From: DAIOEK01 sp963721445
Lineage (GTDB): Bacteria; Chloroflexota; Anaerolineae; Anaerolineales; Anaerolineaceae
Direction of reading: 5' to 3'
Assembly: GCA_963721445.1 (NCBI GenBank)
Contig: CAVRIZ010000005.1
Location: 1,612,001 to 1,676,000, forward strand
Length of the DNA: 64,000 nucleotides
Shown: piece by piece, positions 19,236 through 28,192 of the stretch
Layout of the letters: each line of letters opens with the position of its first letter
Position numbering within the stretch: position 1 is the stretch's first letter
The notes under the pieces: generated by a model
Told to the model about the DNA's origin: nothing
Database searches by the model: none
The model's input: only the letters and a program-made list of their open reading frames with translations
Position numbers and translations under genes: made by a program

Positions 19236-19278
19236 CATTCAGCAGCGCTCCTTTTACTCAGGAGAACGCTGCTGAATG
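19236..19278. repeat. long perfect inverted repeat after the esterase gene
   Basis: CATTCAGCAGCG pairs perfectly with CGCTGCTGAATG, and inside it CTCC pairs with GGAG around a nine-base loop with an AA bulge: sixteen pairs in all. No run of T follows on either strand, so it is not a standard intrinsic terminator. It could be an mRNA-stabilising hairpin or a binding site. Confidence 0.7.
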
Positions 19279-19423
19279 GTTTAACCTCGGACGAAAAAGT
19301 TGTATTATATGGTAGTCACTGTGATGGAATTGGGAAATAGTATTACGAAACCATTCGATCTCATCGGAGAATTTCAAGCTAACCAGAAACCGGATGGATC
19401 TGCAATGTTTATGGGAGGGAGAT

Positions 19424-19831
19424 ATGTCACTGTCAGACGCATTTTCGCAACTAAATTGGTTTGCTGTTTTGGTCGCAGGCATCGTTCATCTGGTCTCAGG
19501 TTTGATCTGGTTCCAACCGAAGATTTTCGGGGCGGAATGGTCGAAACTCACCGGAAAGAGTTTAAATCCAGCTGTTAAATGGATACCTGCTGGAATTATC
19601 GCCCACATGATCATGTCGGTTGTACTGGCTTTGATCATTTATCTTGCCGATGCAACTGATGTCCTATCCGGCATCCTGGTCGGCGTCCTGGCCTGGATCG
19701 GTTTTATCGTTCCGATCCTGACAGGTGAATTGATCTGGGAAAAGATCCCGTTCAAGCTGTTCCTGATTCGAATAGCCAATCAACTGGTTGGGTTTTGTAT
19801 CACCGGCGCAATCCTCGCCGTTTGGCGATAA
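19424..19831 (+). CDS. DUF1761 family membrane protein
   Basis: 135 residues with four membrane segments. The N-terminal pattern NWFAVLVAGIVHLVSGLIWF followed by FGAEWSKLTGKSLN is characteristic of DUF1761. Function unknown. The start at 19424 has GGGAGGG directly upstream; a Met at 19394 is also in frame but has no binding site. Confidence 0.7.
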   Translation: MSLSDAFSQLNWFAVLVAGIVHLVSGLIWFQPKIFGAEWSKLTGKSLNPAVKWIPAGIIAHMIMSVVLALIIYLADATDVLSGILVGVLAWIGFIVPILTGELIWEKIPFKLFLIRIANQLVGFCITGAILAVWR

Positions 19832-19950
19832 CGATTGAGTAGATCCTCTCTTCGATACCGATGACGTATTAAGAAGATTCGTAGTGTATTAGAATCCGAA
19901 GATCAGTCACCATTTCGGATCTTGCGAGGTTTCCAACGAGGAGATAATTA

Positions 19951-20472
19951 ATGAACACCACATTTTTCATATTTCTTGTCCTCTGCCTGTTTGGCACAAC
20001 CATCCGCACGGGTTATGAGATCCTAAAAAAAGCGGACGGGTTGGACCCTCGCAACAAGGTGATCTTCTCAGTGGTATTTGCAGGGATGATCCTGCTGTTG
20101 ACCAGTTGGCTATTTCTTGGTCCGAACGACCCATGGCAGCTTAGACTGCCAACAATCGTACACTGGCTCGGATTAGTGCTGGTGGCTATTGGGTTGATCT
20201 TGGCTTTTGGTGGATTGATCCAATTACGCGGATTGGAAAACATCGATCATCTTGTCACTAACGGGTTGTATTCCAAGTTCAGGCATCCCATGTATACCGG
20301 TTTCGTACTCTGGATTTCCGGCTGGATTCTATTTTTCGGGGCTGGTGTCAGTCTACTGGCCGGGGTTTTTTGTATCTGCAATATCTTATATTGGCGTCAC
20401 CTGGAAGAACTCAAAATGACTGCGGATTATGGGGAAGAGTATAGGAGTTATCAATTACGATCCTGGTTTTAA
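19951..20472 (+). CDS. ICMT-family membrane methyltransferase
   Basis: 173 residues, four to five membrane segments. TNGLYSKFRHPMYTGFVLW carries the RHPMY motif of the isoprenylcysteine/phosphatidylethanolamine methyltransferase superfamily, and ADYGEEYRSYQLR ends the S-adenosylmethionine site. GAGGAG lies nine bases before the ATG. It is the third member of this family in the window; the three are clearly different proteins rather than recent copies. Substrate unknown. Confidence 0.75.
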   Translation: MNTTFFIFLVLCLFGTTIRTGYEILKKADGLDPRNKVIFSVVFAGMILLLTSWLFLGPNDPWQLRLPTIVHWLGLVLVAIGLILAFGGLIQLRGLENIDHLVTNGLYSKFRHPMYTGFVLWISGWILFFGAGVSLLAGVFCICNILYWRHLEELKMTADYGEEYRSYQLRSWF

Positions 20473-20515
20473 TGCAGGAGTATGTGAACTGAATAATCTC
20501 ATGGAGACTTGCTGA

Positions 20516-21991
20516 TCAATTATTCACCCAGGTCTTTTCTTGAATCTTGTGAAACCGTGAATACGCATCATCCCATCCGGAGTCTGGTTCAGGTAAGAAT
20601 TCAACGATGGGGTAGGAGGCTCGAATCACCTGCCGTGCTTCCGGCCAACCATCCATTTCTCCGGCAGAGATCATTTGGGCGCACAGGTTGCCGATGGCTG
20701 CCGCCTCACAGGGTCCAACCTTGACCGGTTTTTTCATCGCTGAGGAAGCAAACTGGTTGAGCAGGTTGCTCCGTGCGCCGCCACCGATGATATAGACGCA
20801 GGGAATGTCGATTCCAACTACCATCTCCAACTTTTCCAGTATGGCACGATAGCTGAGCGCCAGGCTTTCCTGGATACAACGAGTGATCTCGCCAATAGTT
20901 TCTGGAATAGGCTGCTTCCAGAGTCTACATTTTGATTGGATCTTACCGATCATATCCCCGGGTTGGAAGAAGAGCGGGTCATCCGAATCTATGATCGATC
21001 GAAAAGGTGCTGCCTGGTAGGCTGCCGTATCCATCTCTTCGAATGTATATACTTCTCCCTGAGAGGCAAACTGGCGCCGACATTCCTGCATCAGCCATAA
21101 CCCCATACAGTTTTTCAGGAATCGATTTCGCCCGCCAACCCCGCCTTCGTTCGCAAAGTTGTTTTGGAACGCGGCATCCGATAAAACCATCTCAGCCGTC
21201 TCTATCCCCATCAGCGACCAGGTTCCGCTGCTGATGTAGGCAAATTGCTTCTCCATTGCGGGTACTGCCCCCACCGCGGAAGCGGTATCATGTTGTCCTA
21301 CTGTGCAAACGGAAAACAGCCCGGCTCCCGTTTTATTCTGTACTTCCGGTTTAACCTGCCCGAGGAGCGTTGATGGAGGTATTACGCCAGGCAATATGTC
21401 TTGTGCAATGCCAAATGATCGCAAGATAGTTGAGTCCCAATGGTTTTCGGCACGATTAAAGAGCTGTGATACGGATGCAGTGGTATATTCGGCCGCTTTT
21501 ACGTCGCACAGGAAATAATTAAGCAGATCAGAAAGGAACAGCAAACTTTTTGCGCGCTCCAGGCGGTGATCTGCCGCTTTGGTTTCAGCCACTAATTGAA
21601 CCAGGGTATTGAACCGCGCCCGCTGGTTGCCTGTTCGTTGATACAACTCTTCAGGCGGGATGATCTGATCCATCCTTTCCAGCATTCCCTCGGTGCGATG
21701 GTCGCGGTACATAAACACTGGTGGGATCATTACATCGTTCGCGTCGAGCAGGGCGTAGTCGTTACAGAAAGAGTCCACCCCAAAGCTGGAAATATTCTCA
21801 GGTGTGGCTTTTCTCAACCCGTCCAGTAGATTCGAATAAATCCAGGGGACGTCCCAGCAGAGATGTCCGTCGATAAGAATGGGCTCATTCTTGAAGCGAT
21901 GGATCTCCTGGGTGGTGAGGGTCCTTCCATCAAAACTACCGGAGAGGATCTTCCCACCGCTGGCACCCAGATCGAGGGCAAGTGCATTCAC
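20516..21991 (-). CDS. FGGY-family sugar kinase, rhamnulokinase-like
   Basis: 491 residues from a GTG start. The N-terminal nucleotide-binding motif is ALDLGASGGK; FGVDSFCNDYALLD and FMYRDHRTEGM follow the rhamnulokinase pattern (catalytic Asp in the former). VGQHDTASAVGAVPA and YISSGTWSLMG, then IIGGGARSNLLNQFAS at the ADP site, complete the FGGY fold. It phosphorylates a ketose at O1, most likely L-rhamnulose or L-fuculose. The GTG at 21991 is eight bases after the aldolase stop with AGGA upstream; the open frame continues upstream, but that part does not match the family. Last gene of the four-gene sugar cluster. Confidence 0.8.
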   Translation of the reverse strand: MNALALDLGASGGKILSGSFDGRTLTTQEIHRFKNEPILIDGHLCWDVPWIYSNLLDGLRKATPENISSFGVDSFCNDYALLDANDVMIPPVFMYRDHRTEGMLERMDQIIPPEELYQRTGNQRARFNTLVQLVAETKAADHRLERAKSLLFLSDLLNYFLCDVKAAEYTTASVSQLFNRAENHWDSTILRSFGIAQDILPGVIPPSTLLGQVKPEVQNKTGAGLFSVCTVGQHDTASAVGAVPAMEKQFAYISSGTWSLMGIETAEMVLSDAAFQNNFANEGGVGGRNRFLKNCMGLWLMQECRRQFASQGEVYTFEEMDTAAYQAAPFRSIIDSDDPLFFQPGDMIGKIQSKCRLWKQPIPETIGEITRCIQESLALSYRAILEKLEMVVGIDIPCVYIIGGGARSNLLNQFASSAMKKPVKVGPCEAAAIGNLCAQMISAGEMDGWPEARQVIRASYPIVEFLPEPDSGWDDAYSRFHKIQEKTWVNN

Positions 21992-21999
21992 TCTTGGTC

Positions 22000-22608
22000 C
22001 TAGATGAAATTCTTGAAGATGTTGCAGATGGCGTCCGTCTCCATCCGTTCGAGACAACTGAACGCAGACATCAGACAATCGCCGGATACGACCACCCCAT
22101 GCATGGGCATTATACAACCTATACCGATCTTTTCAGCCAGTTCCCGCCGATCATCGAAATACTTGTACACACTGAGGGCCAGTTCTTTGGTATAGGCTTT
22201 GGCCGGTTCGATCACGCCGAAATATTCACCGCGTTTGATAGTGGCTTCTGTTACGGTCTTGATCGGCTTACTCTGTGAGGCGAACACCATGCAAAACTGG
22301 GGGTGGGCATGGATGGTGCTTTTGATGTAATTAAATTTGGAGAGAAGCAGGATATGCATCTCTGTCTCACGTGAAAGTTTCCCGCTACCTTCCAAAACGT
22401 TTCCTTCGTAATCAATGAGGAGGAATTCTTCCACGTCCAGGTCACACATGCCAAATTCGCTCATCATCGAAGGAGAAATTAGGATGCGATTAGGATCGAC
22501 CCGCACGGCGAAATTTCCACCTGCGGCGTTGGTCAGTTTGCGATCCCACATAGCTCTAGCTATCTTCTTCATTTGCTGTCTGGTCTCGATATACTGTAGC
22601 TCTTTCAA
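22000..22608 (-). CDS. class II aldolase (L-fuculose/L-rhamnulose-1-phosphate aldolase-like)
   Basis: 202 residues from a TTG start with GGAG eight bases upstream. Zinc ligands are visible as IHAHPQ (His100, His102) and MPMHGVV (His170), the catalytic Glu as SRETEMH (Glu81), and the phosphate-binding loop as NAAGGNF. Cleavage would give dihydroxyacetone phosphate and lactaldehyde. There is no N- or C-terminal encapsulation helix, so it is probably not cargo of the microcompartment 12 kb away. It sits between the PfkB kinase (21 bases) and the FGGY kinase (eight bases) and must be co-transcribed. Exact sugar uncertain; related epimerases share the fold. Confidence 0.8.
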   Translation of the reverse strand: MKELQYIETRQQMKKIARAMWDRKLTNAAGGNFAVRVDPNRILISPSMMSEFGMCDLDVEEFLLIDYEGNVLEGSGKLSRETEMHILLLSKFNYIKSTIHAHPQFCMVFASQSKPIKTVTEATIKRGEYFGVIEPAKAYTKELALSVYKYFDDRRELAEKIGIGCIMPMHGVVVSGDCLMSAFSCLERMETDAICNIFKNFI

Positions 22609-22629
22609 CGGTCAATCTCCTTCCCGAAT

Positions 22630-23580
22630 TTAAGTACCTTCAAAAATTCTCTTCACAGTGGTTTGGCCGATCAAGTCTTTTGCCCGAGCGGGATCGTATC
22701 CAACCGTAAGCTCGGACTCAGCGGTTGCCGCCGCGATGGCAGCCGCGTTTTTGAGTGTCTCTTCAATGGGGCGGTTTTTTTCCATTCCGGCGAGGATGGC
22801 AGACAGAAAAGCATCCCCGCAGCCGCCTTCATTAACTATCTCCACCTGAATGGGACGTACCCGGTAAAAGTCGGGTCCCCATTTGATCACGGCGCCATTT
22901 CCGCCCCAGGTCATGGCGATGATCGGGATATGGTATTCATCCAAATTCCGCATGGCCGCGATGATATCAGCTTCCGTCTTCAATTCTCTGCCGGCAACAC
23001 AACTCAACTCGTCCAGGTTGGGTTTGATGAGATAGGGGCTGGATTTCAGACCTTCCTTCAGATATGACCCGCTGGCATCCAGGCAAACTTTTACGCCAAG
23101 CCTCTGGCCGGCCAGAGCCAATTTGGAATAAATGGCGGTGTCTTCCACATTGCTGGCATCCCCGGTAAGGACGAGGATATCACCTGTCGTAACCAGCCCT
23201 TCGATCTGGTGTAGCAGGTCGTCAGTGATGTGTTTTGGCAGCACCGGTCCGCGTTCAGTCAGCATCGTACAGGCGTGACCTGTTGTTTCCACGATCTCAT
23301 AATTGGTTCGCGATTCCATCCCCGGCAGATCGTATTGCAGAAAACGAACTTCGATTCCCCAGCCTTCCAACATCTGGATGATCTTCCTACCGTTTTCGCC
23401 CAATGCAATCCCCAGTGCGATGCTTTCCACTCCCTGCAGTTTCAGGTTGATCGAGACATGGGTGCCTTTCCCGCCGATCGATTCGAGCGAGCGGGTCAGA
23501 CGGGATGTCCGCGAGCGCTGGAATTCATCCAGGAAGAGGATCTTGTCCACGGCGGGGTTGAGGGTGACGGTATAGATCAA
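22630..23580 (-). CDS. PfkB family kinase, 1-phosphofructokinase/tagatose-6-phosphate kinase type
   Basis: 316 residues. MIYTVTLNPAVDK at the N-terminus is the hallmark of the FruK/LacC subgroup, which phosphorylates phosphosugars. GGKGTHVS is the substrate loop, and NEGGCGDAFLSAILAG near residue 260 contains the catalytic Asp and anion hole, with Glu-Gly-Gly-Cys replacing the more usual sequence before it. Lies second in the minus-strand cluster, after the DeoR gene (33-base gap). In this context it may phosphorylate a ketose phosphate produced by the cluster; the substrate cannot be settled by sequence. Confidence 0.8.
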   Translation of the reverse strand: MIYTVTLNPAVDKILFLDEFQRSRTSRLTRSLESIGGKGTHVSINLKLQGVESIALGIALGENGRKIIQMLEGWGIEVRFLQYDLPGMESRTNYEIVETTGHACTMLTERGPVLPKHITDDLLHQIEGLVTTGDILVLTGDASNVEDTAIYSKLALAGQRLGVKVCLDASGSYLKEGLKSSPYLIKPNLDELSCVAGRELKTEADIIAAMRNLDEYHIPIIAMTWGGNGAVIKWGPDFYRVRPIQVEIVNEGGCGDAFLSAILAGMEKNRPIEETLKNAAAIAAATAESELTVGYDPARAKDLIGQTTVKRIFEGT

Positions 23581-23613
23581 CGATATATTTCCTTTTTGCG
23601 TTTCATATCATGA

Positions 23614-24393
23614 TCATTCCGCCCGAATCACCTTCACCCCGGCGTTTTCGAGCGGAGCGGTTTGTTCCGGGCTGGTGATCGAATCAACGACCAGAAAATG
23701 GATGGATGAAAAATCGGAGAGAAATACCGGGCCGGATCGTTCGAATTTGGTATGGTCCGCAAGGATGAACACTTCCTGCGATTGTTCGATCATCAGACGC
23801 TTGGTATCCACCTCGAGGATGCTCGCATCGGTCAACCGGTCGGGCGGATGGATACCTGCGCAGGACATGAACGCCCTGGTCGGGAAAAATCCGGCGGCGT
23901 TGTTTTGTGCGATCGTACCGTAGGTCGACAGGTTGGCCTCATGAAAAAATCCGCCCAGGCAGATGACCGATAGATTTGGGTGGCTTACTGCGACCGTTCC
24001 CAGCAGCAGCTTGATGGAGTTGGTGATGAGCGTGATCTTCAGATCCATCGGAATATGCCGGACCAGATTAAGACAGGTGGAGCTGTTATCCACGAAAAGG
24101 ATGTCGCCGTTTTGGATGAATGCCGCCGCGGATCTGCAGATGGCATCTTTTTCCTTGAAACGTTGGATTTCCCGGACTCCAACCGGATAATCCGAGGCGG
24201 TTGCTGTGAGGTCGCCGCTCAAAACGGCCCCGCCATGGGTTCGCTTCAGCAGGCCGCCTTCCTCCATCTCACGCAGATCGCGCCGGATGGTCTCGCGGGA
24301 AGTGATGAAGAGGATGGACAGGTCATTCACATCCACCCTGCCATGATCCTCAAGGAGCCTCAAAATCTCTGATTTTCTTTCGATGCTGAACAT
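23614..24393 (-). CDS. DeoR family transcriptional regulator
   Basis: 259 residues. Winged helix-turn-helix at about 5-55 (VDVNDLSILFITSRETIRRD then KRTHGGAVL) and a C-terminal sugar-phosphate sensor of the DeoR type (DNSSTCLNLVRHIP, TNSIKLLLG, DHTKFERSGP). It should repress the cluster until a phosphorylated sugar intermediate binds. The start at 24393 gives the usual family N-terminus (MFSIERKSEIL); four residues upstream another start is possible. First gene of the cluster and divergent from the isomerase gene, so its operators probably lie in the 180-base region between them. Confidence 0.85.
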   Translation of the reverse strand: MFSIERKSEILRLLEDHGRVDVNDLSILFITSRETIRRDLREMEEGGLLKRTHGGAVLSGDLTATASDYPVGVREIQRFKEKDAICRSAAAFIQNGDILFVDNSSTCLNLVRHIPMDLKITLITNSIKLLLGTVAVSHPNLSVICLGGFFHEANLSTYGTIAQNNAAGFFPTRAFMSCAGIHPPDRLTDASILEVDTKRLMIEQSQEVFILADHTKFERSGPVFLSDFSSIHFLVVDSITSPEQTAPLENAGVKVIRAE

Positions 24394-24450
24394 AGCCCGT
24401 CTCACATTGGTTAGAAAAATGCCCGATTATGACTGTATCATACCACTAGA

Positions 24451-24480
24451 TTGCCCGATATTTCTGAAAAATGATATAAT
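24451..24480 (+). promoter_or_regulatory. promoter of the sugar isomerase gene
   Basis: TTGCCC at 24451-24456 and TATAAT at 24475-24480 with 18 bases between. Just downstream are A-rich and T-rich blocks (ACAAACAAAACAAAAC and TTTGTTGTATTTTG) that are roughly inverted copies and could be DeoR operators. Confidence 0.5.
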
Positions 24481-24574
24481 AACCACACAAACAAAACAAA
24501 ACGGTTATACTCTTTGTTGTATTTTGCACCCGCCGGGATGTCAACCTTCGTTCTGAAAGAAAGAGGAATAAGCC

Positions 24575-25569
24575 ATGAAACTTTCCGCATTTACCGTTCT
24601 CTATAAAGACAGACCGCTATCCGAAGTCCTAGACATCTTCAAATCCAAAGGGATCCAATATGCCGAGGTCGGGTCAGGCGGATTTATCGGTAAAAATCAT
24701 TGCGATCCGGCAAGATTGCTCCGCGATAGTTCCGCAGCGCGAAAAATTTCAGGAGCTTATTCCTCAGCCGGGGTATGCAAATCGGTTGTCTGAGCTGCCA
24801 CGGAAACCCAGTTCACCCGCAGGGGGATCTGGCGCTGAGCTACCATCAGGACATCAAAGACTCGATCGACCTCGCTGCTCTGCTGGGTGTGGAGCGGATC
24901 GTTACCTTCTCTGGTTGCCCCGGTGACAGCGACAACGCTCTCTACCCCAACTGGCCGGTATCCCCCTTCCCGGAAGATTTCCAGAAGGTGGACGAATGGC
25001 AGTGGGAAAAGAAGCTCATCCCCTATTGGAAGGAAATGGGAAAATACGCTTCCGATAAAGGCGTCAAGATCGCCATGGAGATGCACGGTGGATATTCGGT
25101 TCATTCACCCGCCACGGCAATCCGAATGCGCAACGAAACCGACTGCAAGGCATTGGGCGCAAACCTCGATCCGAGCCATCTGTGGTGGCAGGGGATCGAT
25201 CCTGCCCAGGCTGCCCGCTATCTGGGGAAGGAAGGCTGCCTGTACTACTTCCACGCCAAGGATTCCGCCATCGATCCCGCGTACATCTCATACTATGGCG
25301 TCCTGGATATGCAGAGCTTTGGCACCGCATACGGGCGGGCGTGGCAGTTCCGCACGGTGGGCTTTGGTCACGACCTCAAGACCTGGGCTGATCTATTCAG
25401 TGTGTTACGCTCAGTCGGGTATGATGACTTTGTCAGTATCGAGCACGAAGATTCCTACATGTCGGTGGAAGAAGGACTCGATAAGGCTATAGCCAACTTG
25501 CGCCAGGTCTTGATGTTTGATCCTGCAGCCAAACCAAAGGCGTTCGACCTGGATGAAAGATTTTTATAA
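24575..25569 (+). pseudogene. sugar phosphate isomerase/epimerase (TIM barrel), two frameshifts
   Basis: The N-terminus (24575 to about 24730), a short middle stretch reading REKFQELIPQPG in a second frame, and 24775-25569 in a third rejoin into about 330 residues of the xylose-isomerase-like TIM-barrel family. Metal-ligand candidates are MEMHGG (Glu), NLDPSHLWW (Asp, His), YFHAKD (His) and SIEHED (Glu). Such enzymes interconvert ketoses or epimers. Each break is one extra base (near 24725-24737 and 24765-24775). It has its own promoter and faces away from the DeoR gene, so it likely feeds the kinase-aldolase cluster. Confidence 0.75.
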
Positions 25570-25813
25570 CGTATTAACCAAGTTCTAATAAGAGTTCATG
25601 TGAAAGTAATCAAATTCTCACAGTTCAGCCTGACTATTCCGCATAGTTTAGGTAATTTACGTTTTATTTTTTCCGACTTGATCTGCCTGATTCAATTGAT
25701 CCAATAACGTATAACGTTACTCTTGGAATAAACCCAATTTGTAGGAAAATTAGTGAAAGCTATCTGTACTAACCATTCAGATGTAACTTATTATAGAAAG
25801 GAAAGGAGACCTG

Positions 25814-26194
25814 ATGGATCCTCAAAAATCATTTAAGAACATCGATGAATACATTGCACTATTCCCGGGTGAAGTGCAAAAGAAATTGGAAGAAATTAGG
25901 GCGGTCATCAAAAGTGCCGCTCCAGATGCGACTGAAGCGATCAGCTATCAAATGCCAACGTTTAAATTGCATGGAAACCTGGTTCATTTTGCAGCATACG
26001 CAAATCATATTGGTTTTTATCCCGCGCCACAGGGGATAGAAAAATTCAAGGAAGAGTTATCCAAATATAAGGGGTCCAAAGGGGCGGTGCAATTCCCAAT
26101 CGACCAACCAGTCCCTTTGGATTTGATCCGGAGAATGGTTGAATATCGAGTACAGGGAAACTTGGCGAAGGCTACCCTCAAGAAGAAAAAATAG
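25814..26194 (+). CDS. DUF1801/YdhG-like protein
   Basis: 126 residues. The pattern FKNIDEYIALFPGEVQKKL, EAISYQMPTFK, HFAAYANHIGFYP and LIRRMVEYRV is that of DUF1801 proteins (YdhG/YdeI type), small single-domain proteins sometimes linked to iron handling. AAGGAG lies six bases upstream. The next gene, a DinB/ClbS-like protein, follows after 38 bases and may be co-transcribed. The 240 bases upstream hold no gene I can see. Confidence 0.75.
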   Translation: MDPQKSFKNIDEYIALFPGEVQKKLEEIRAVIKSAAPDATEAISYQMPTFKLHGNLVHFAAYANHIGFYPAPQGIEKFKEELSKYKGSKGAVQFPIDQPVPLDLIRRMVEYRVQGNLAKATLKKKK

Positions 26195-26232
26195 AGGAAT
26201 GGCAGACAGCCGGAAAATAATATGGAGGGAAG

Positions 26233-26769
26233 ATGAATAACAAAGCCGGTCTGATCACACAACTCAAGGATTTGTTTCGTCGTTGGGAAGAGCAATTGTT
26301 GACCATGAGCGAAGCGGAGATCACCACCCGGCAGCTTTCTCCTGGCAGGTCGGTGAAAGATGATGTCGCTCATCTGCGAGCCTGGCTGCAGGTTTCCATT
26401 GCAAGGTTGGAAGCAGCTGTATCAGGAAATGACCCCGCATATCCCGACTGGGTACACGGAACGGACCCGGACTCGGATTCGGAAGAAGATACACAAGGCT
26501 TCAATGAGCGGATATATCAGGCTCATCGCGAAGAATCCTGGTCAGTTGTATATCACAACTGGCAGAATGGAGTTGTCTATTTTCTGGAGCTAGCCGAGAA
26601 AACTCCAGAAGATGTCTTATCTGACAAGGATAGATTTCCGTGGCTGAAGGGTTATCCACTTCTGGCTATACTGCAAGGTGCTCTCGAACATCACGAGGAA
26701 CATATGGATGGATTTGGTGATCGCTTACTGCAGGGTATAAATCATAGACTCATCTATAGTTCGAAATAA
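26233..26769 (+). CDS. ClbS/DfsB-like four-helix bundle protein
   Basis: 178 residues, mainly helical. LITQLKDLFRRWEEQLLTM, KDDVAHLRAWL and the C-terminal GALEHHEEHMDGF, with His residues spaced as in the DinB/ClbS metal site, suggest the ClbS/DfsB branch of the DinB superfamily. Members are often hydrolases or transferases protecting against toxic small molecules; the true substrate is unknown. GGAGGG precedes the start. Confidence 0.6.
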   Translation: MNNKAGLITQLKDLFRRWEEQLLTMSEAEITTRQLSPGRSVKDDVAHLRAWLQVSIARLEAAVSGNDPAYPDWVHGTDPDSDSEEDTQGFNERIYQAHREESWSVVYHNWQNGVVYFLELAEKTPEDVLSDKDRFPWLKGYPLLAILQGALEHHEEHMDGFGDRLLQGINHRLIYSSK

Positions 26770-26775
26770 AAAAAC

Positions 26776-26810
26776 CAGAGTTCTCCTACACTTAATGTAG
26801 GAGAACTCTG
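26776..26810. terminator. bidirectional terminator
   Basis: A perfect 15-base-pair stem (CAGAGTTCTCCTACA with its complement) around CTTAA. On the minus strand it is followed by GGTTTTTTT, ending the ammonium transporter gene; on the plus strand it follows the ClbS-like gene. Confidence 0.9.
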
Positions 26811-26833
26811 TCCAATATCAATAAGTGGGATAT

Positions 26834-28048
26834 TTATAAGGTGTATGCTTGTTCGCCAAACAATCCTTCATCCAGACCGTTTACTTCGACTGCATCTGGA
26901 ACACGAACAGGGGAGAAGCGATTCATGATCTTAAGTATGATCCAGGTGGCGAAGAAAGCGAAAGCGGCTGATCCCACACCAGCCAAAAGCTGGACAAGAA
27001 ATTGACGACTGTTACCTTCAATTAATCCACTGACTCCGTTGACCGAACTCACGGCAAATACACCGACCATGATGGTTCCCAACAAGCCACCCACACCGTG
27101 GCAGCCCCAAACATCCAATGCGTCATCCCAACCCCACTTAATGCGAAGTTGGATCGCGCCATAGCAAACGAAGGCAGCCAATACACCTATTATGGCGGCA
27201 GCCCAGGGCTGCACATATCCCGCTGCAGGGGTGATGGTAGCCAAGCCTGCGACAGCACCGGTCAACGCGCCTGTCATGCTAGGCTTCCCTTCATGTATCC
27301 ATGAGATAAACAACCAGGTGATCATAGCCATCGATCCAGCAACATCTGTATTAACAAAGGCAATCGCAGCTAATCCGTTGGCAGCCAGGGCGGAACCACC
27401 GTTGAACCCAAACCAACCGAACCATAGCAACCCGGTGCCCAGAGCAACATAGGTGATATTGTGCGGTCGGTTTTTTTCCTCAGGTAGTATATTCCTCTTT
27501 CCTACGATGAAAACCGAGGCCAGTGCTGCAAATCCTGCACTAATATGAACCACTATTCCTCCGGCAAAATCAACAACTCCTAATTTCGCCAGGAAGCCAC
27601 CACCCCAAATCCAATGAACCAGCGGTATATAGATCAGGACACTCCAAAACACAAGAAAAATCAGATAGCTTTTAAAGTTAACCCGATCGGCAAACGCGCC
27701 TGTGATTAACGCCGGAGTGATTATGGCGAACATTTCCTGGTACACGAAAAATGCTAATGCCGGGATGAGTTGCCCGTTCATCGGATCAAATCCGACACCG
27801 TTCAAGGCAAAATAACGGAGATCGCCAATCACACCTCCGATATCCTTTCCAAATGCCAGGCTAAAACCGCCAAAAATCCATATCGCAGTCACGATTCCCA
27901 ACGAAATAAAGCTTTGCATCATAATGGAAAGAACATTTTTACGACGCACCAGACCGCCGTAAAAAAACGCCAGTCCAGGGGTCATCACAAACACCAATGC
28001 CGCGCTCAATAATACGATTGCAGTTGCTGCCGGGTCAATATTTTGCAT
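26834..28048 (-). CDS. amt: ammonium transporter
   Basis: 404 residues, eleven membrane segments. Family features: the periplasmic Phe gate region (QEMFAIITPALITGAFADR), the paired pore histidines in VVHISAGFAALAS and VWGCHGVGG, and DDALDVWGCHGVGG of the Amt signature. Conducts ammonium or ammonia into the cell. The ATG at 28048 is preceded by GGAGGA; a GTG at 28060 is less likely. No glnK/PII gene lies next to it, which is unusual because many bacterial amt genes are paired with glnK. Divergent from a NarL-type response regulator. Confidence 0.93.
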   Translation of the reverse strand: MQNIDPAATAIVLLSAALVFVMTPGLAFFYGGLVRRKNVLSIMMQSFISLGIVTAIWIFGGFSLAFGKDIGGVIGDLRYFALNGVGFDPMNGQLIPALAFFVYQEMFAIITPALITGAFADRVNFKSYLIFLVFWSVLIYIPLVHWIWGGGFLAKLGVVDFAGGIVVHISAGFAALASVFIVGKRNILPEEKNRPHNITYVALGTGLLWFGWFGFNGGSALAANGLAAIAFVNTDVAGSMAMITWLFISWIHEGKPSMTGALTGAVAGLATITPAAGYVQPWAAAIIGVLAAFVCYGAIQLRIKWGWDDALDVWGCHGVGGLLGTIMVGVFAVSSVNGVSGLIEGNSRQFLVQLLAGVGSAAFAFFATWIILKIMNRFSPVRVPDAVEVNGLDEGLFGEQAYTL

Positions 28049-28180
28049 CGATTCCTCCACAAAGATGAAATATGCGTTTCAATTCTACGGTTTACAGACC
28101 TTTTTTCCATCCTCCATGATAAGTATCCCGTCTACCACAAATCAGGTAGATAGTTGGTATACGTCTTACTATCCTTGTGC

Positions 28181-28186
28181 TAAGAT
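28181..28186 (+). promoter_or_regulatory. -10 element just before the response regulator ATG
   Basis: TAAGAT lies six bases upstream of the ATG at 28193 and no Shine-Dalgarno sequence is visible, the same arrangement as at 11928-11940. This suggests a leaderless transcript. No convincing -35 is seen. Confidence 0.35.
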
Positions 28187-28192
28187 TGTCCC

